52,467 nt of DNA from an uncultured Lachnospiraceae bacterium (lineage in GTDB: Bacteria > Bacillota > Clostridia > Lachnospirales > Lachnospiraceae): positions 1 through 52,467 of the forward strand of contig CACYTU010000018.1 of assembly GCA_902777355.1 (NCBI GenBank), read 5' to 3'. The position numbers were made by a program, and so were the translations under genes. Below, in pieces: positions 33,545 through 42,487 of this stretch (positions are counted from its first letter, which is position 1; each line of letters opens with the position of its first letter). Under the pieces are notes generated by a model. The model was given only the letters and a program-made list of their open reading frames with translations, searched no databases and was not told where the DNA came from.

Positions 33545-33650
33545 TGGTGGTCTATTTATTCTTTATCGCGCAGAACCCGGAACCTCATGGCAGCCGCGGG
33601 ACAGGCGCGAAAAAAGAGCTTGTTTCATCGCGCAGCATACGGATTCTTAT
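33545..33650. repeat. family E dispersed repeats, copies E3 and E4
   Basis: TTTATTCTTTATCGCGCAGA (33553 region) and GTTTCATCGCGCAGCATACG (33622 region) are two degenerate copies in tandem. They lie in the 230-base gap between DUF134 and sufC. Confidence 0.4.
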
Positions 33651-33730
33651 TACAGCCGCATGATACGTGCCTATAAAATGGAAACCTGCTTTATCTAAGT
33701 GGAACCTGTTTATCAAAGTGACACGGATGA

Positions 33731-34081
33731 TCAGGTACGGTCACAGGGTGACTTGATGCAGTCGCTTCTGCCGCCGGAGCAAAGTTCCCAGCGCCCTCCG
33801 GAAATATGCAGCTCTTTTCCCAGGACCAGGGACGCGGCGACTTTTTTCCGGGCAGATTCACAGATTTCGGTCACGGTTGTTCTGGAAATATTCATCTGCT
33901 TGGCGCATTCGCTGTGCGTGATACCTTCAAAATCCACAAGCCTCAGGACTTCGAATTCATCGACTGTCAGGATGATCACGTCAGCCCCGCCCGCCTCATC
34001 GGGAGAAGGGCTGTGGGAGGGCACAAAAGTATTGAAGGCCGGCATATGGCAGATGCGCCGGCTTTTCTGTGGTCTGGCCAA
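33731..34081 (-). CDS. DUF134 (UPF0251) DNA-binding protein
   Basis: The 116-residue protein matches UPF0251: ARPQKSRRIC at the start, then ILTVDEFEVLRLVDFEGITH and the helix-turn-helix HSECAKQMNISRTTVTEI, then ARKKVAASLV and a C-terminal ISGGRWELCSGG. The family resembles sigma-70 region 4 and is thought to bind DNA; targets are unknown. The start is a TTG at 34081 with AAGGAGGTG directly upstream. A much longer frame from 34231 lacks support. Its place next to sufCB may be coincidental. Confidence 0.85.
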   Translation of the reverse strand: MARPQKSRRICHMPAFNTFVPSHSPSPDEAGGADVIILTVDEFEVLRLVDFEGITHSECAKQMNISRTTVTEICESARKKVAASLVLGKELHISGGRWELCSGGRSDCIKSPCDRT

Positions 34082-34117
34082 TGGGCACCTCCTTATACTC
34101 ACTCTTTGCTTTGATTC

Positions 34118-34170
34118 TACATCGCGCAATAGCCGTGACTTAAAACAGTCGTGGGGCATGGGCGCAGAAA
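34118..34170. repeat. family E dispersed repeat, copy E5
   Basis: CATCGCGCAATAGCCGTGAC is followed by CAGTCGTGGGGCATGGGCGC, matching E1 (14353) over most of its length. It lies just upstream of the DUF134 gene. Confidence 0.5.
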
Positions 34171-34372
34171 AAGATATCGCTTGCTCATGCAGTACCCGGG
34201 ACTTTACAAAGAACCGTGGGTCCACACGCAAAAAGAGATCAGATTTCCTTGAACTGCCTGCGGTAACAGAGAAAATGTTTCCGACATAAGTCGATTATAG
34301 AGGGCGGAGAGCGGGTTTGTCTACTCTAATTTAATGCGGGATTGTATCTGTATATATACAGTGTTTAATAGT

Positions 34373-34430
34373 GAATTGCAGCGGAGCTGCAGAAGCGGAA
34401 TTGCAGCAGCGGAGTTGCAGAAGCGGGATT
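34373..34430. repeat. short minisatellite (GAATTGCAGCGGAG type)
   Basis: GAATTGCAGCGGAGCTGCAG, AAGCGGAATTGCAGCAGCGG and AGTTGCAGAAGCGGGATT are imperfect 24-30-bp repeats. The 790-base gap 34082-34869 contains no gene, only this tract, family D and E repeats and a terminator. Confidence 0.65.
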
Positions 34431-34440
34431 ATATGTGCAG

Positions 34441-34526
34441 CATTGCGGGAGCGCCAGAGCGCGGAGCAATGCGTTGTTTATTCATACATGTTTGCGGGCA
34501 CCCGCCCATGGCCACAAGTATGTAAG
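34441..34526. repeat. family D dispersed inverted repeat, copy D3
   Basis: It contains GGGAGCGCCAGAGCGCGGAG, then TTTATTCATACATGTTTGCG and the returning arm CCACAAGTATGTAAG. The first part matches, in reverse, the copy at 36665. Confidence 0.55.
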
Positions 34527-34700
34527 AAGCAGCGAGGAAAGCGGCCGCAAATGCCGAGCTCGCTCAGGCATTTGCGGACATTTTCCGAGCGCCAAACATG
34601 AGGAAGAAGCCACACAAGGACACCAATGTGTCCGCAGTGGGGCGGGATTCCGAATGTTTGGAGCGGGCTGAGAGCGTCGAAGACGCGACAGCACGCGTAG

Positions 34701-34750
34701 CTTCTTACATGTGAGTCTGTGAGCCATGCTCATAACCACAAGTATGCAAA
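34701..34750. repeat. family D dispersed inverted repeat, copy D4
   Basis: CTTCTTACATGTGAGTCTGT is paired with ACCACAAGTATGCAAAG. It is 170 bases from D3. Confidence 0.45.
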
Positions 34751-34756
34751 GAACTA

Positions 34757-34797
34757 AAAACTCCGCCGCGGAGGTAATAACCGCGCGGCGGAGGCTT
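34757..34797 (-). terminator. terminator of the GH25 gene
   Basis: On the minus strand CTCCGCCGCGCGG pairs with CCGCGGCGGAG and is followed by TTTTT. It is 73 bases after the GH25 stop. Confidence 0.75.
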
Positions 34798-34869
34798 AGG
34801 AGCAAAGGAAATTTATATTGATGATTTTTTATTTCCGTGATTATTTACTCAATGATCAATTGAACGACC

Positions 34870-36210
34870 TTATTTGATGATCGATGAATCGAGCAGGAGA
34901 TCGCAGTCCACGATGCCTTTCACACCGGAGACAGTGCCCACGGCGGAAAACTGCCACAGATCAAACTGCTTGGGAGGAGAGATCATATCCGCCCGGAGCC
35001 AGATCTTTCTGTCGAAGATATTGTTTCCCCAGTAGGCGTACCAGGTAGAATACTTTTTCAGTTTGGATGCGTCATAGTAGCACTTCAAATAAGACAGATT
35101 GAAATAATAACCCGCACGTCGTCCCGCTCTGGTGATCGTGTCGCAGAAGACCTGAGTCATAGCGGTGATGCTGGAGCGGTTGGGCCTTGCGCCATGTTCT
35201 CTGGCATATCGCATGGAATCGTCTTCCCAGTCGTAATAGACCGGCAGGTTGAGATTGTACTTTTTGATCACGCGGAGGCAGTAGTTGGCTTCTTTGATCG
35301 CCTGCTGCTTTGTGAAGGCATAACTGAACCAATATACGCCCACACGAAGACCTGCAGCTTTGGCCTTTTTGATGTTGGAGTAGAAGTATTTGTCTACATC
35401 GCAGTCTCCGAAGCCGGCGCGGATGATGACTGCCTTGACACCTGAATCCTTGACCTTCTTGAAATCGATATTTCCATTGAACTCGGAGACATCGATCATG
35501 TGCGTGTATTTTTTGGAGTTATTGTATGCGTCGCCCAGCAGTTCACCGGTGATTTCATCAAAGCGATATCTGTTTTTCCCAATCCGCCAGGGGCCTGTCA
35601 GAACCTGGCCGTAGGTGTTCTGAGCTTTGTTGCAGCTGGAATAATACTTCTTCCCGGAGACCTTGAACCAGCCTATGACCATATGGCCGTTAGAGTTAAA
35701 ATAGTACAGCTTTCTGTCTATCTTCTGAAAGCCCTTTTTGAGGGCGCCCGCATGCGGCTTGGAAGCAGGATCGAGATAATAGTAGTATTTTCCGATTTTG
35801 CACAGTCCTGTCAGGATTTCTCCCTTTCCCTTGTATCCCTTCCGAACGCTGGCGTAATAGACCTTGCCGTCGACCTTGAAGAATCCGGTCTTCAGATATC
35901 CCTTGGAATCAAAATAGTAGGTCTTCTTTTTGTATTTGACGAAGCCCTTCCTGTACTTTCCGTTAGGAGCCTGAATACGATATCCACCGTCGAACTTGAC
36001 CCATTTGAGATCATCTCCGGATGCCGCACTGACTTCTGCCTTTTTTTGATCGACAAAAGCGGAGCCGTCCTCTCCGGAAGAGGCGGTCAGAGATCGAGCC
36101 GGCCCGTTTTCCCTTGTCCGCACGGATGCGGATGCGGAAACACCTGTCATGCATATAATGAGGGTGATGAGAAGGACAACACTGATTAATTTGCGAGAAA
36201 GTTTTTTCAT
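34870..36210 (-). CDS. secreted GH25 lysozyme with wall-binding repeats
   Basis: The 446-residue exported muramidase has a signal peptide (about 1-28). A run of about six choline-binding-type repeats follows (roughly 70-225: YKKKTYYFDSKGYLKTGFF, FQKIDRKLYYFNSNGHM). The GH25 domain (about 236-446) cuts between MurNAc and GlcNAc. Active-site acids are visible as Asp240 (HMIDVSEFNG), Asp327 and Glu329 (YYDWEDD). AGGAGATATC precedes the ATG. It stands alone between terminators. The shared repeat type with the NlpC/P60 protein (14448) points to a common wall ligand. It likely acts in wall remodelling or lysis of competitors. Confidence 0.92.
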   Translation of the reverse strand: MKKLSRKLISVVLLITLIICMTGVSASASVRTRENGPARSLTASSGEDGSAFVDQKKAEVSAASGDDLKWVKFDGGYRIQAPNGKYRKGFVKYKKKTYYFDSKGYLKTGFFKVDGKVYYASVRKGYKGKGEILTGLCKIGKYYYYLDPASKPHAGALKKGFQKIDRKLYYFNSNGHMVIGWFKVSGKKYYSSCNKAQNTYGQVLTGPWRIGKNRYRFDEITGELLGDAYNNSKKYTHMIDVSEFNGNIDFKKVKDSGVKAVIIRAGFGDCDVDKYFYSNIKKAKAAGLRVGVYWFSYAFTKQQAIKEANYCLRVIKKYNLNLPVYYDWEDDSMRYAREHGARPNRSSITAMTQVFCDTITRAGRRAGYYFNLSYLKCYYDASKLKKYSTWYAYWGNNIFDRKIWLRADMISPPKQFDLWQFSAVGTVSGVKGIVDCDLLLDSSIIK

Positions 36211-36404
36211 GATATCTCCTGGTTTTGCTTCAAGGGTGAACCGGATTCCGAAAGAACAAAGAACTGTCAGGAGTAAAACTCAAAACTGCAGGCACATGTG
36301 TGATCGGAACAAACAGCTGTCTTTCGTTTAATATTTCCCTTATGGAACTGCTGCGGTTTTCCGTCCCGGGTCATAATTCATATGAACGTAATTCACATGA
36401 AAAA

Positions 36405-36440
36405 AGAAGCCCGGCAAAAAGACCGGGCTTCCTTTTTATT
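36405..36440 (-). terminator. terminator downstream of glgCD
   Basis: GAAGCCCGG pairs with CCGGGCTTC with T runs on both sides. It is about 290 bases beyond the glgD stop on the minus strand, and no gene lies between. Confidence 0.75.
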
Positions 36441-36664
36441 TACACTTTGAATACGGCTTTGTAAAAGGCCGGTGTGAATAAAATGCGCGGTCAATAAGAA
36501 TCTTTGCGGACGCGGGCAGAACCCGGGTCCCAAGGAAGCGCTATTGCCCCTTCTATTCACTATACTATGAACATGCTCCCCTTGTAAACAGAAAGAATTC
36601 ACAGAATAAACATATATTTATTCGTATGATCCCGGAAACGTTACATTTGGGGACATGATCCGGC

Positions 36665-36730
36665 GTTTACAAACATGTATGAATAAACTTCGCGCTGCTC
36701 CGCTCTTGCGGGCTCCCACATCGCTGTTTA
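36665..36730 (-). repeat. family D dispersed repeat, copy D5 (reverse half)
   Basis: The reverse complement reads GGGAGCCCGCAAGAGCGGAG then TTTATTCATACATGTTTG, matching D3. It directly abuts the glgD stop codon. Confidence 0.5.
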
Positions 36731-37840
36731 TTACAGAGTATCGCTGTGTTTGATGTAGCCGGGTGCATCTGCCTCTGCCAGAATCTTGTTCTCGTGTACG
36801 ATCTTGGCATATTTGTCGACAACCTGGTTCTGCAGTACGACGTTCTCGCCGATCTCTGCATAAGCCATGACGATGCAGCCCTTGAGGGAGGAGCCTTTTC
36901 CGATTGTGACGCCGCGGCCGATGACGGAATCTTCGATGGATCCCTTGATCTCGCAGCCGTTGGAGACGAGAGAGTTCTTGACATCTGCTTCATCATAGAA
37001 CTGGGTCGGGCAGGAATCGGAGGTCCTGGTGTAGATCGGCCAGTCTGTGCCGAACAGAGTAGCGGACTCGTCGACATCGATCAGGTCAAGGTTTGCCTTG
37101 TGATAGGTTTTCAGGCTCGTGATAGGAGCGAAGAAGCCATGGTGCTCAACAGCGCGGACATTGAGCTCGCCGCACTTTGCGTTGACGATGTTGGCCAGTG
37201 TGTAGACAGAGGATGTCTCACGTGCGGCAAACATCAGGTCGAGCAGGAGATCTTTCTTCATAACGAAGGACTCCATGAAGATGTCCTTGGTATCCTCGTC
37301 GCCAAGGTTTCTGGAGATTCCGGTGACCTTCTCGCCGTCAAGCGTGAGGGCGTTGCAGGTGGAATAGCCTTCCTTCGCGTCAAATACTTTGTGATACAGA
37401 AGAGTGATGTCCGCACCGGATTTCGCATGATCCTGGAGGAGCTCATCATAGTTCTGTGCAAAGACCATGCAGCTGGGAGCGATCACAACATACTCGCGGC
37501 TCTGACGGCGGATATAATCAATGTTCGAGAAGAAAGCATTGATGTTGGTGTTGTAGATCGGATTGACCAGGTCCTCATTGGGGACGATGATCTGGATCCT
37601 GCCGCGCTTGGAGTTGATGTTGTAATGACGGCCGGTGCCGATGTGAGCGACCAGCGAACGGGGTTTGGAGCTGATATAAACCTGAATGTTATTGATTCCG
37701 CTGTTGCTGAAGTTGGAGATCGGGAAATCGATCACACGGAATCTGCCGAGGAAGGAGAAAGCGCCGATCGGGCGGTAATCCTGCATGCCCTCTACCTTAT
37801 GCTCAGGTGAAGATGTTACGATACCAAATGCTTTTGCCAT
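36731..37840 (-). CDS. glgD: glucose-1-phosphate adenylyltransferase, GlgD subunit
   Basis: The 369-residue protein is the regulatory partner of GlgC in ADP-glucose synthesis for glycogen. It shares the sugar-nucleotide transferase fold (RVIDFPISNFSNSGI near residue 35 and a left-handed beta-helix from about 280, EIKGSIEDSVIGRGV). The N-terminal nucleotide loop GGRGxRL of GlgC is replaced by SSPEHKVEGMQ, so it is unlikely to be catalytic on its own. In Firmicutes GlgD forms mixed tetramers with GlgC. The start has a G-rich ribosome site and lies 14 bases after glgC. Confidence 0.93.
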   Translation of the reverse strand: MAKAFGIVTSSPEHKVEGMQDYRPIGAFSFLGRFRVIDFPISNFSNSGINNIQVYISSKPRSLVAHIGTGRHYNINSKRGRIQIIVPNEDLVNPIYNTNINAFFSNIDYIRRQSREYVVIAPSCMVFAQNYDELLQDHAKSGADITLLYHKVFDAKEGYSTCNALTLDGEKVTGISRNLGDEDTKDIFMESFVMKKDLLLDLMFAARETSSVYTLANIVNAKCGELNVRAVEHHGFFAPITSLKTYHKANLDLIDVDESATLFGTDWPIYTRTSDSCPTQFYDEADVKNSLVSNGCEIKGSIEDSVIGRGVTIGKGSSLKGCIVMAYAEIGENVVLQNQVVDKYAKIVHENKILAEADAPGYIKHSDTL

Positions 37841-37854
37841 TTTATTGTCCCCCC

Positions 37855-38991
37855 TTACACATCCTGCGCCTGCAGCAGGATTTCTTTGCTGTCGGCGCTG
37901 CCGATGACAGCACCTGCGGCAATCTTCACATTGTCAGCGACCAGAGCCCTTGTGACGACTGCACCGTCTCCGACGACAGCGCCGGGCATCAGGACAGAAT
38001 CAATGATCTGAGCGCCATTTCCGACAGTTACGCCTGTGAAGATGACCGAATTCTTGATCTTGCCGTCAACTCTGCAGCCCTGTGTGATATAGGCGCGGTC
38101 GATGTCGGCGTTCGGTCCGATATAGGCAGGCAGACCCAGAAGGCCGGTTCCGTCTTCTGTGTAGATCTTCCAGGTGGGATCATCGAGGTTCAGTTCGCAA
38201 TTCTCATCGAGAAGGTCCATATTTGCCTCCCAGAGAGAATCGATGGTTCCGACGTCTTTCCAATATCCCTCAAACTTGAAGGCAACGAGCTTGTCGCCGC
38301 TGTTCAGCAGAGTGGGGATGATGTTCTTTCCGAAGTCATGATCGGAATCAGGATCATTCATATCCTTCACCAGCAGCTCGCGGAGTCTGGGCCAGGAGAA
38401 AATGTAGATACCCATCGACGCAAGTGTGCTGCGGGGATTCGCGGGCTTCTCTTCGAAATCGATGATGTTGTCGTTTTCATCCGTGATCATGATACCGAAA
38501 CGGCTGGCCTCTTCCATGGGAACAGGCATAACTGCGATTGTGGCTGCCGCGTCTTTTTCCTTGTGGCAGTCAAGCATCTTGTCGTAATTCATCTTGTAAA
38601 TGTGATCGCCGGAGAGGACAAGCAGATATTCGGGATTATAGCTGTCGATGAAGTCTATATTCTGCGTGATGGCATCTGCTGTTCCACGGAACACTTCAAG
38701 GCCGGAATCAGCTTTCTCGCGGGGAGTGAGAACGAAGACACCGCTGTCCTTTGTGTCAAGGCCCCACAGGCCGCCCTTTGCGACATAGCTGTTGAGCAGA
38801 ACGGATTCGTACTGGGTCAGAACCCCCACTACATCAATTCCGCTGTTGGCACAGTTGCTGAGGGGGAAATCGACGATGCGGTATTTTCCACCGTATGACA
38901 CTGCAGGCTTTGCCACCTTGTTGGTGAGATCATGCAGACGACTTCCCCGACCGCCGGCCAGGATCATTGCTAACATTTCAGTTTGTTTCAT
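37855..38991 (-). CDS. glgC: glucose-1-phosphate adenylyltransferase, catalytic subunit
   Basis: The 378-residue enzyme makes ADP-glucose from ATP and glucose-1-phosphate. The nucleotide loop [40 protein letters not shown] and FEEKPANP are all present, and a hexapeptide beta-helix follows from about 285. The gene begins the glgC-glgD pair. No glgA, glgB or glgP is in the window, so the remaining glycogen genes are elsewhere. The upstream 780-base gap carries a family C structured element and no gene. Confidence 0.96.
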   Translation of the reverse strand: MKQTEMLAMILAGGRGSRLHDLTNKVAKPAVSYGGKYRIVDFPLSNCANSGIDVVGVLTQYESVLLNSYVAKGGLWGLDTKDSGVFVLTPREKADSGLEVFRGTADAITQNIDFIDSYNPEYLLVLSGDHIYKMNYDKMLDCHKEKDAAATIAVMPVPMEEASRFGIMITDENDNIIDFEEKPANPRSTLASMGIYIFSWPRLRELLVKDMNDPDSDHDFGKNIIPTLLNSGDKLVAFKFEGYWKDVGTIDSLWEANMDLLDENCELNLDDPTWKIYTEDGTGLLGLPAYIGPNADIDRAYITQGCRVDGKIKNSVIFTGVTVGNGAQIIDSVLMPGAVVGDGAVVTRALVADNVKIAAGAVIGSADSKEILLQAQDV

Positions 38992-39467
38992 GATGAGCCC
39001 TCTCTTTCCTGAAATTGAAGGAACTGTTCAAACTTCCCTTTAAAAATGACGGATAGGTGCCGGTCTGCTGCTGATGACATCCATTTGAATCCCATCCGCA
39101 GAACTGAAGAGGGTCTAGAGAACAATTCCTAAGCTACGCAAAGAATCTTCCGCTGCTGCCAGACCTGAACAGTGTCGGCTCCCCGGATTATTCAACCGGC
39201 ATAGAATCCTTTGAAAGACCGGAAGGTGCTTTCATGATGATTCTGCCGCCCGGCCGGCTGTGATGCCCGGCTCCTGTCAGGGCGCCCGGAGAAAGCGGCT
39301 CTGCCTTTGGTCCTGCAGACGGAGGTTCCATGTGCGTCAGGTGCTGACGCACATACAAATGTCTGACTGGAGTGATCCGCAATCAGACTGCAACTTATTC
39401 ATATTGTACAGGATTGAGGCGTTAAAGTAAATAATCTCTGTAATTTTGCATAAGAAAAATCCTTCTG

Positions 39468-39650
39468 ACGCTACTGTCCACGCCCTATCGAAGGCGTGGA
39501 CATGTAACGACGCGTTTGGCGATTCCAATGCGCTTACGCGCCGCCAAACGCCGTACAATTCGGGTTTTCGCGGAAAAGCCGCGAAAAACACCTCGAATGT
39601 CCGCCTGACTTTGTATTAGATAACAGCAGGCTGTAACGTTATTTCTAAAA
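39468..39650 (+). repeat. family C three-hairpin element, copy C2
   Basis: Hairpin 1 is TGTCCACGCC/GGCGTGGACA (39477-39504). Hairpin 2 is GCGTTTGGCG/CGCCAAACGC with ATTCCAA at its opening and an inner GCGC stem (39513-39552). Hairpin 3 is TTTTCGCGG/CCGCGAAAA (39563-39588) followed by CACCTCGAAT. A CTGTAACGTT-like tail closes it. The other part of the gap 38992-39771 is featureless apart from the terminator at 39673. Confidence 0.65.
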
Positions 39651-39672
39651 CACACCCGGTTGAGGGCGTGCA

Positions 39673-39721
39673 TGAAAATGGCGAAAACCCCATTGTGAAT
39701 CACACGATGGGATTTTCGCCG
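39673..39721 (-). terminator. terminator of the repeat-rich lipoprotein gene
   Basis: GGCGAAAA...CCCAT pairs with ATGGG.TTTTCGCC over about 17 bp. On the minus strand it is followed by ATTTTC. It lies 51 bases after the stop codon. Confidence 0.65.
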
Positions 39722-39771
39722 TAAAAGTCCTGGGGTTCCCGCTGAAACCGCGCGGAAAGGCCGGACACTGT

Positions 39772-40536
39772 TTACTGAATACTGCTGACCATTGCCGCCA
39801 GTCTCTCGGCATTGAGTCCGAAATCTTCATCTCCGCCGAGGCCTTCGGCAACGATACTGAAATACATATCGTCCACTGTCCAGATGCTCTTCGATGCATC
39901 ACCTTCCCTGTTGCCAAAGCAGGTCACTTCAATTCCGTTGACATCCTCAGTCCAGGTGTTGGCATATTCTGTGTAATCTCCGGATATGTCGCCTTCTTCG
40001 GCATAGGTACTGTTACCCTTGCGGACTGTCAGGGCGCTGGCAGGGTATTCCAGACGGGCTTCTGCAATGCCGTCCATGCAGCGGTATGTCCTTTCAAAAT
40101 TTTCTCCCAGATCAATGCCGGGATCCTCTGCAATCACAAAGCTGTCGATGCCGGCTCCCTTCGCTGCTTCTTCGGCGCTTTCCACATCGCTCCAGGGATT
40201 GGCGAGGCCTGTGATCTCTTCAGCAGCAGCGCTTGCAGCCGTCGCAGCGATTTCTGTTTCAGCAGCGCTTGCAGCCGTCGCAGCGATTTCTGTTTCAGCA
40301 GCGCTTGCAGCCGTCGCAGCGACTTCCGTTTCAGCGGCGCTTGCAGCCGCGACAGCGCTTTCTTCTTCAGCAGCACTTGCCGCCATTGCAGTGCCCTCAG
40401 TTTCAGCAGCATTCTCCTCCACCGCGGCGGCGGGCTCTTCTTTCTGCCCGGCAGAGCTGCCGGAACTGCATCCTGCAAGCATTGCCGTAAGCATAACCAC
40501 AGCAAGGAACATAGGTAAAAAGACTCTCTTTTTCAT
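39772..40536 (-). CDS. lipoprotein with Ala/Glu repeat linker
   Basis: The 254-residue protein has a signal peptide with lipobox LAGC (Cys at about 23). A linker of 11-residue repeats (ASAAETEIAAT, about 45-107) is encoded by a 33-bp minisatellite. A C-terminal domain (about 110-254) begins GLANPWSDVESAEEAAKGAG and contains NREGDASKSIW. I recognise this C-terminal arrangement from uncharacterised Lachnospiraceae lipoproteins but know no function. AAGGAGG precedes the ATG at 40536. It stands alone, and MITE copy A2 is 27 bases upstream, where its promoter should be. Confidence 0.78.
   Translation of the reverse strand: MKKRVFLPMFLAVVMLTAMLAGCSSGSSAGQKEEPAAAVEENAAETEGTAMAASAAEEESAVAAASAAETEVAATAASAAETEIAATAASAAETEIAATAASAAAEEITGLANPWSDVESAEEAAKGAGIDSFVIAEDPGIDLGENFERTYRCMDGIAEARLEYPASALTVRKGNSTYAEEGDISGDYTEYANTWTEDVNGIEVTCFGNREGDASKSIWTVDDMYFSIVAEGLGGDEDFGLNAERLAAMVSSIQ
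40218..40400 (-). repeat. in-frame 33-bp minisatellite in the lipoprotein gene
   Basis: About five units of GCAGCGATTTCTGTTTCAGC + AGCGCTTGCAGCC lie head to tail. The inner copies are nearly identical and the outer ones diverged, a pattern of recent expansion. Confidence 0.88.
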
Positions 40537-40562
40537 TTTTTTCCTCCTTAATTTTTAATTTT

Positions 40563-40746
40563 ATGATGTAAAGGTCAAAAGCCAGGAAAAGGCTCTGAGT
40601 CTCGTCAATATGCACATACAACCGCAGGACCATTGCGCAGCTCCGAAGGAGATGTTGCGGCGAGGATTGAGCGAGAGCGTGTCCAAGGTGTTTGTGCATA
40701 TTGACGAGACGGATTATCTTTAACCACCTTTTGACCCCGACATCAT
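40563..40746 (+). mobile_element. MITE-like element, copy A2 (184 bp)
   Basis: Termini and inner palindrome are identical in design to A1. The interior holds an extra GCGAGGATTGAGCGAGAGCG segment. It is flanked by TTT on both sides. It separates the lipoprotein gene from its upstream region. Confidence 0.85.
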
Positions 40747-40776
40747 TTTATTACAGACATATTTTAACATTATTCG

Positions 40777-40818
40777 AGACTCGCTCGCGAGTCTTGCGCG
40801 ATGAAGAATAAATACTCA
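40777..40818 (-). repeat. family E dispersed repeat, copy E6 (reverse)
   Basis: The reverse complement reads TTTATTCTTCATCGCGCAAG followed by the palindrome GACTCGCGAGCGAGTC, as in E1. It lies 30 bases from MITE copy A2. Confidence 0.5.
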
Positions 40819-40893
40819 CCATTTAATTGTTGAAGGTGGAACCCGCTGCCTTCAGACGGCGGGGGGGGAAAAAACTTTCTACAGTGTTTTATA

Positions 40894-42168
40894 TTACGGA
40901 AGGACATGTCTGGAGAGATGTTTGGGGAAGGGACCCTCCACCTTATAGGGAATCTCCAGCTCGTCCAGTATTTCCTTCAGGGCGCCTATATATTTTGTTT
41001 CCCGGAACAGCCGCATGACAGTAAGGGAAATTTTATCCCCGATAGAGGAGACCTCAAAAACCATGTGCCCATCGACAATGTAGTTAAAGTTCTCAATATA
41101 ATCCGCAACTTCTCCCCAGTCCATCTGGCCGGTGTAATTACACACGAAGGTTCCGTGTCTGGCGTCCTTGCCGGTGGAGGGATTGTGCTTTTTGATAAAG
41201 GCTCTTTTCTCTTTCAGACCTTTGATCTGATCCAGTTCATCATAGAGCCCGAAGAGCTTCCTCAGCTGGCCGGCCGCAACGCTGGGATCTGTCTGGAGGA
41301 TCATCAGTCCCCTGGTCATGGTTCCCAGCTTTTCCATATCCCATTTCAGCATGTCTCTGTCGTAATCGAAGAATGCGTGGCTGAGATAATCGCAGTGTGA
41401 ATTCGGTATGCCAAGGTCTTTCACAGGATTGTGGGCGGTCTCGCCTCCAATCACACGGATTTTTTCCGGCAGAACCCTGTCCAGAGCTTTTGCAATGACT
41501 ACAATGAAAAAGGAGACGACACTGTAGTCATTTACTTTGATAAAGTTAATGAGTGATTTCTGGTCAAAGGTAAAGACCAGATAGTTGGGATCTCTTTTAA
41601 AAGGGTTGTAAAGTCCTGTCAGGTAATCTTTGATCAGGACGGCAGGTTTCATGCCCGCATAGTAGTAAATGGGCTTTTCGTCCGGCAGAGCTTCCAAAGA
41701 GCATTCGGCGGTTTCATCAGGCAGGAGAGGACTTCCGGGCTTGCGGATTCCGGGAGCGTCCGGCAGAACGTGGTGTTTGTCGACAACATACTGGTAAACA
41801 GCAGTCATGATCCAGGGCTGGAATCCTTTTCCCCCGCAAAGTGAGTGACTCATATGAAAAAAGATATCATTGCCTTCGCATTCCACAAAAAGCAGGTGGC
41901 CGTTGACTCTTCTGCTGCCTGCTTTCGGGCATTTTTTTAAGACGGGCAGGACGACGACCTCCTTATGGTTGGGCCGCAGGACGTAGGCGCCGTCTTTGTC
42001 TACTGTGACATGGACCGCATAATAGGGGTACCTCTTGATCGCAGTGTTGACCGAGCGGCGAAGGATATCTATGTCGACGGGCTCCTTCATGGTTACGCGG
42101 GCGCGCATGACTGTGGAAAATTTTTTATCATCCTGATAAAGGCGGTAAGTGTTGATACTATATTTCAT
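40894..42168 (-). CDS. condensation-type (alcohol/CoA) acyltransferase-like protein
   Basis: The 424-residue protein resembles the chloramphenicol-acetyltransferase/condensation fold found in alcohol acetyltransferases and wax-ester synthase-like proteins. The N-terminal half holds the FHMSHSLCGGKGF motif at the usual HxxxDG position, with Gly-Gly in place of Asp-Gly. The C-terminal half has the typical VCNYTGQMDWG strand region before a second helix-sheet layer. No carrier domain, adenylation gene or exporter is adjacent. Substrates are unknown, and the altered motif could mean a different or lost activity. AGAGG lies upstream of the ATG at 42168. Confidence 0.68.
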   Translation of the reverse strand: MKYSINTYRLYQDDKKFSTVMRARVTMKEPVDIDILRRSVNTAIKRYPYYAVHVTVDKDGAYVLRPNHKEVVVLPVLKKCPKAGSRRVNGHLLFVECEGNDIFFHMSHSLCGGKGFQPWIMTAVYQYVVDKHHVLPDAPGIRKPGSPLLPDETAECSLEALPDEKPIYYYAGMKPAVLIKDYLTGLYNPFKRDPNYLVFTFDQKSLINFIKVNDYSVVSFFIVVIAKALDRVLPEKIRVIGGETAHNPVKDLGIPNSHCDYLSHAFFDYDRDMLKWDMEKLGTMTRGLMILQTDPSVAAGQLRKLFGLYDELDQIKGLKEKRAFIKKHNPSTGKDARHGTFVCNYTGQMDWGEVADYIENFNYIVDGHMVFEVSSIGDKISLTVMRLFRETKYIGALKEILDELEIPYKVEGPFPKHLSRHVLP

Positions 42169-42327
42169 TGATTCTGCCTCTTTTCGTATTTTTGTCTACA
42201 GATAAGTCCCGGCAGGTAAACCGGACTTCTTCTGCTTCCTGATTCATTCAGGACACAGGAAACATGATACCACATCAGTCATAATAAAGGAACTTACAGG
42301 CGTATAGAAACCTTTGGGATATCGTTT

Positions 42328-42487
42328 GGACGTTACTCGTCACACCCTGACCAGGTTGTGACGAGTAACGTTGCGTTCGGCGATTCCAATTTCGCTTCGC
42401 GAAACGCCGAACGCCCTAAAACTCCGGTTTTTGAGCGCCCCGGCGCTCAAAAACACCTCGAATCTGATGGCGGAGCGACTTGTAACG
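42328..42487 (+). repeat. family C three-hairpin element, copy C1
   Basis: Hairpin 1 is GTTACTCGTCACA/TGTGACGAGTAAC (42332-42369). Hairpin 2 is GCGTTCGGCG/CGCCGAACGC with ATTCCAA at its opening and an inner TTTCG/CGAAA stem (42373-42413). Hairpin 3 is TTTTTGAGCGCC/GGCGCTCAAAAA (42427-42454), followed by CACCTCGAAT. Outer pairings CTCCG/CGGAG and AACG...CGTT close the structure, ending GACTTGTAACG. Confidence 0.7.

Noticed and set aside
36746-38898. Two long + strand frames opposite glgD and glgC.
   Set aside because: They are antisense shadows of certain genes, arising from codon bias.
40828-40850. AAGGTGGAACCCGC resembles the T-box antiterminator core.
   Set aside because: The core differs (ACCCGC instead of ACCGCG). 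No specifier stem or downstream tRNA-related + strand gene follows.
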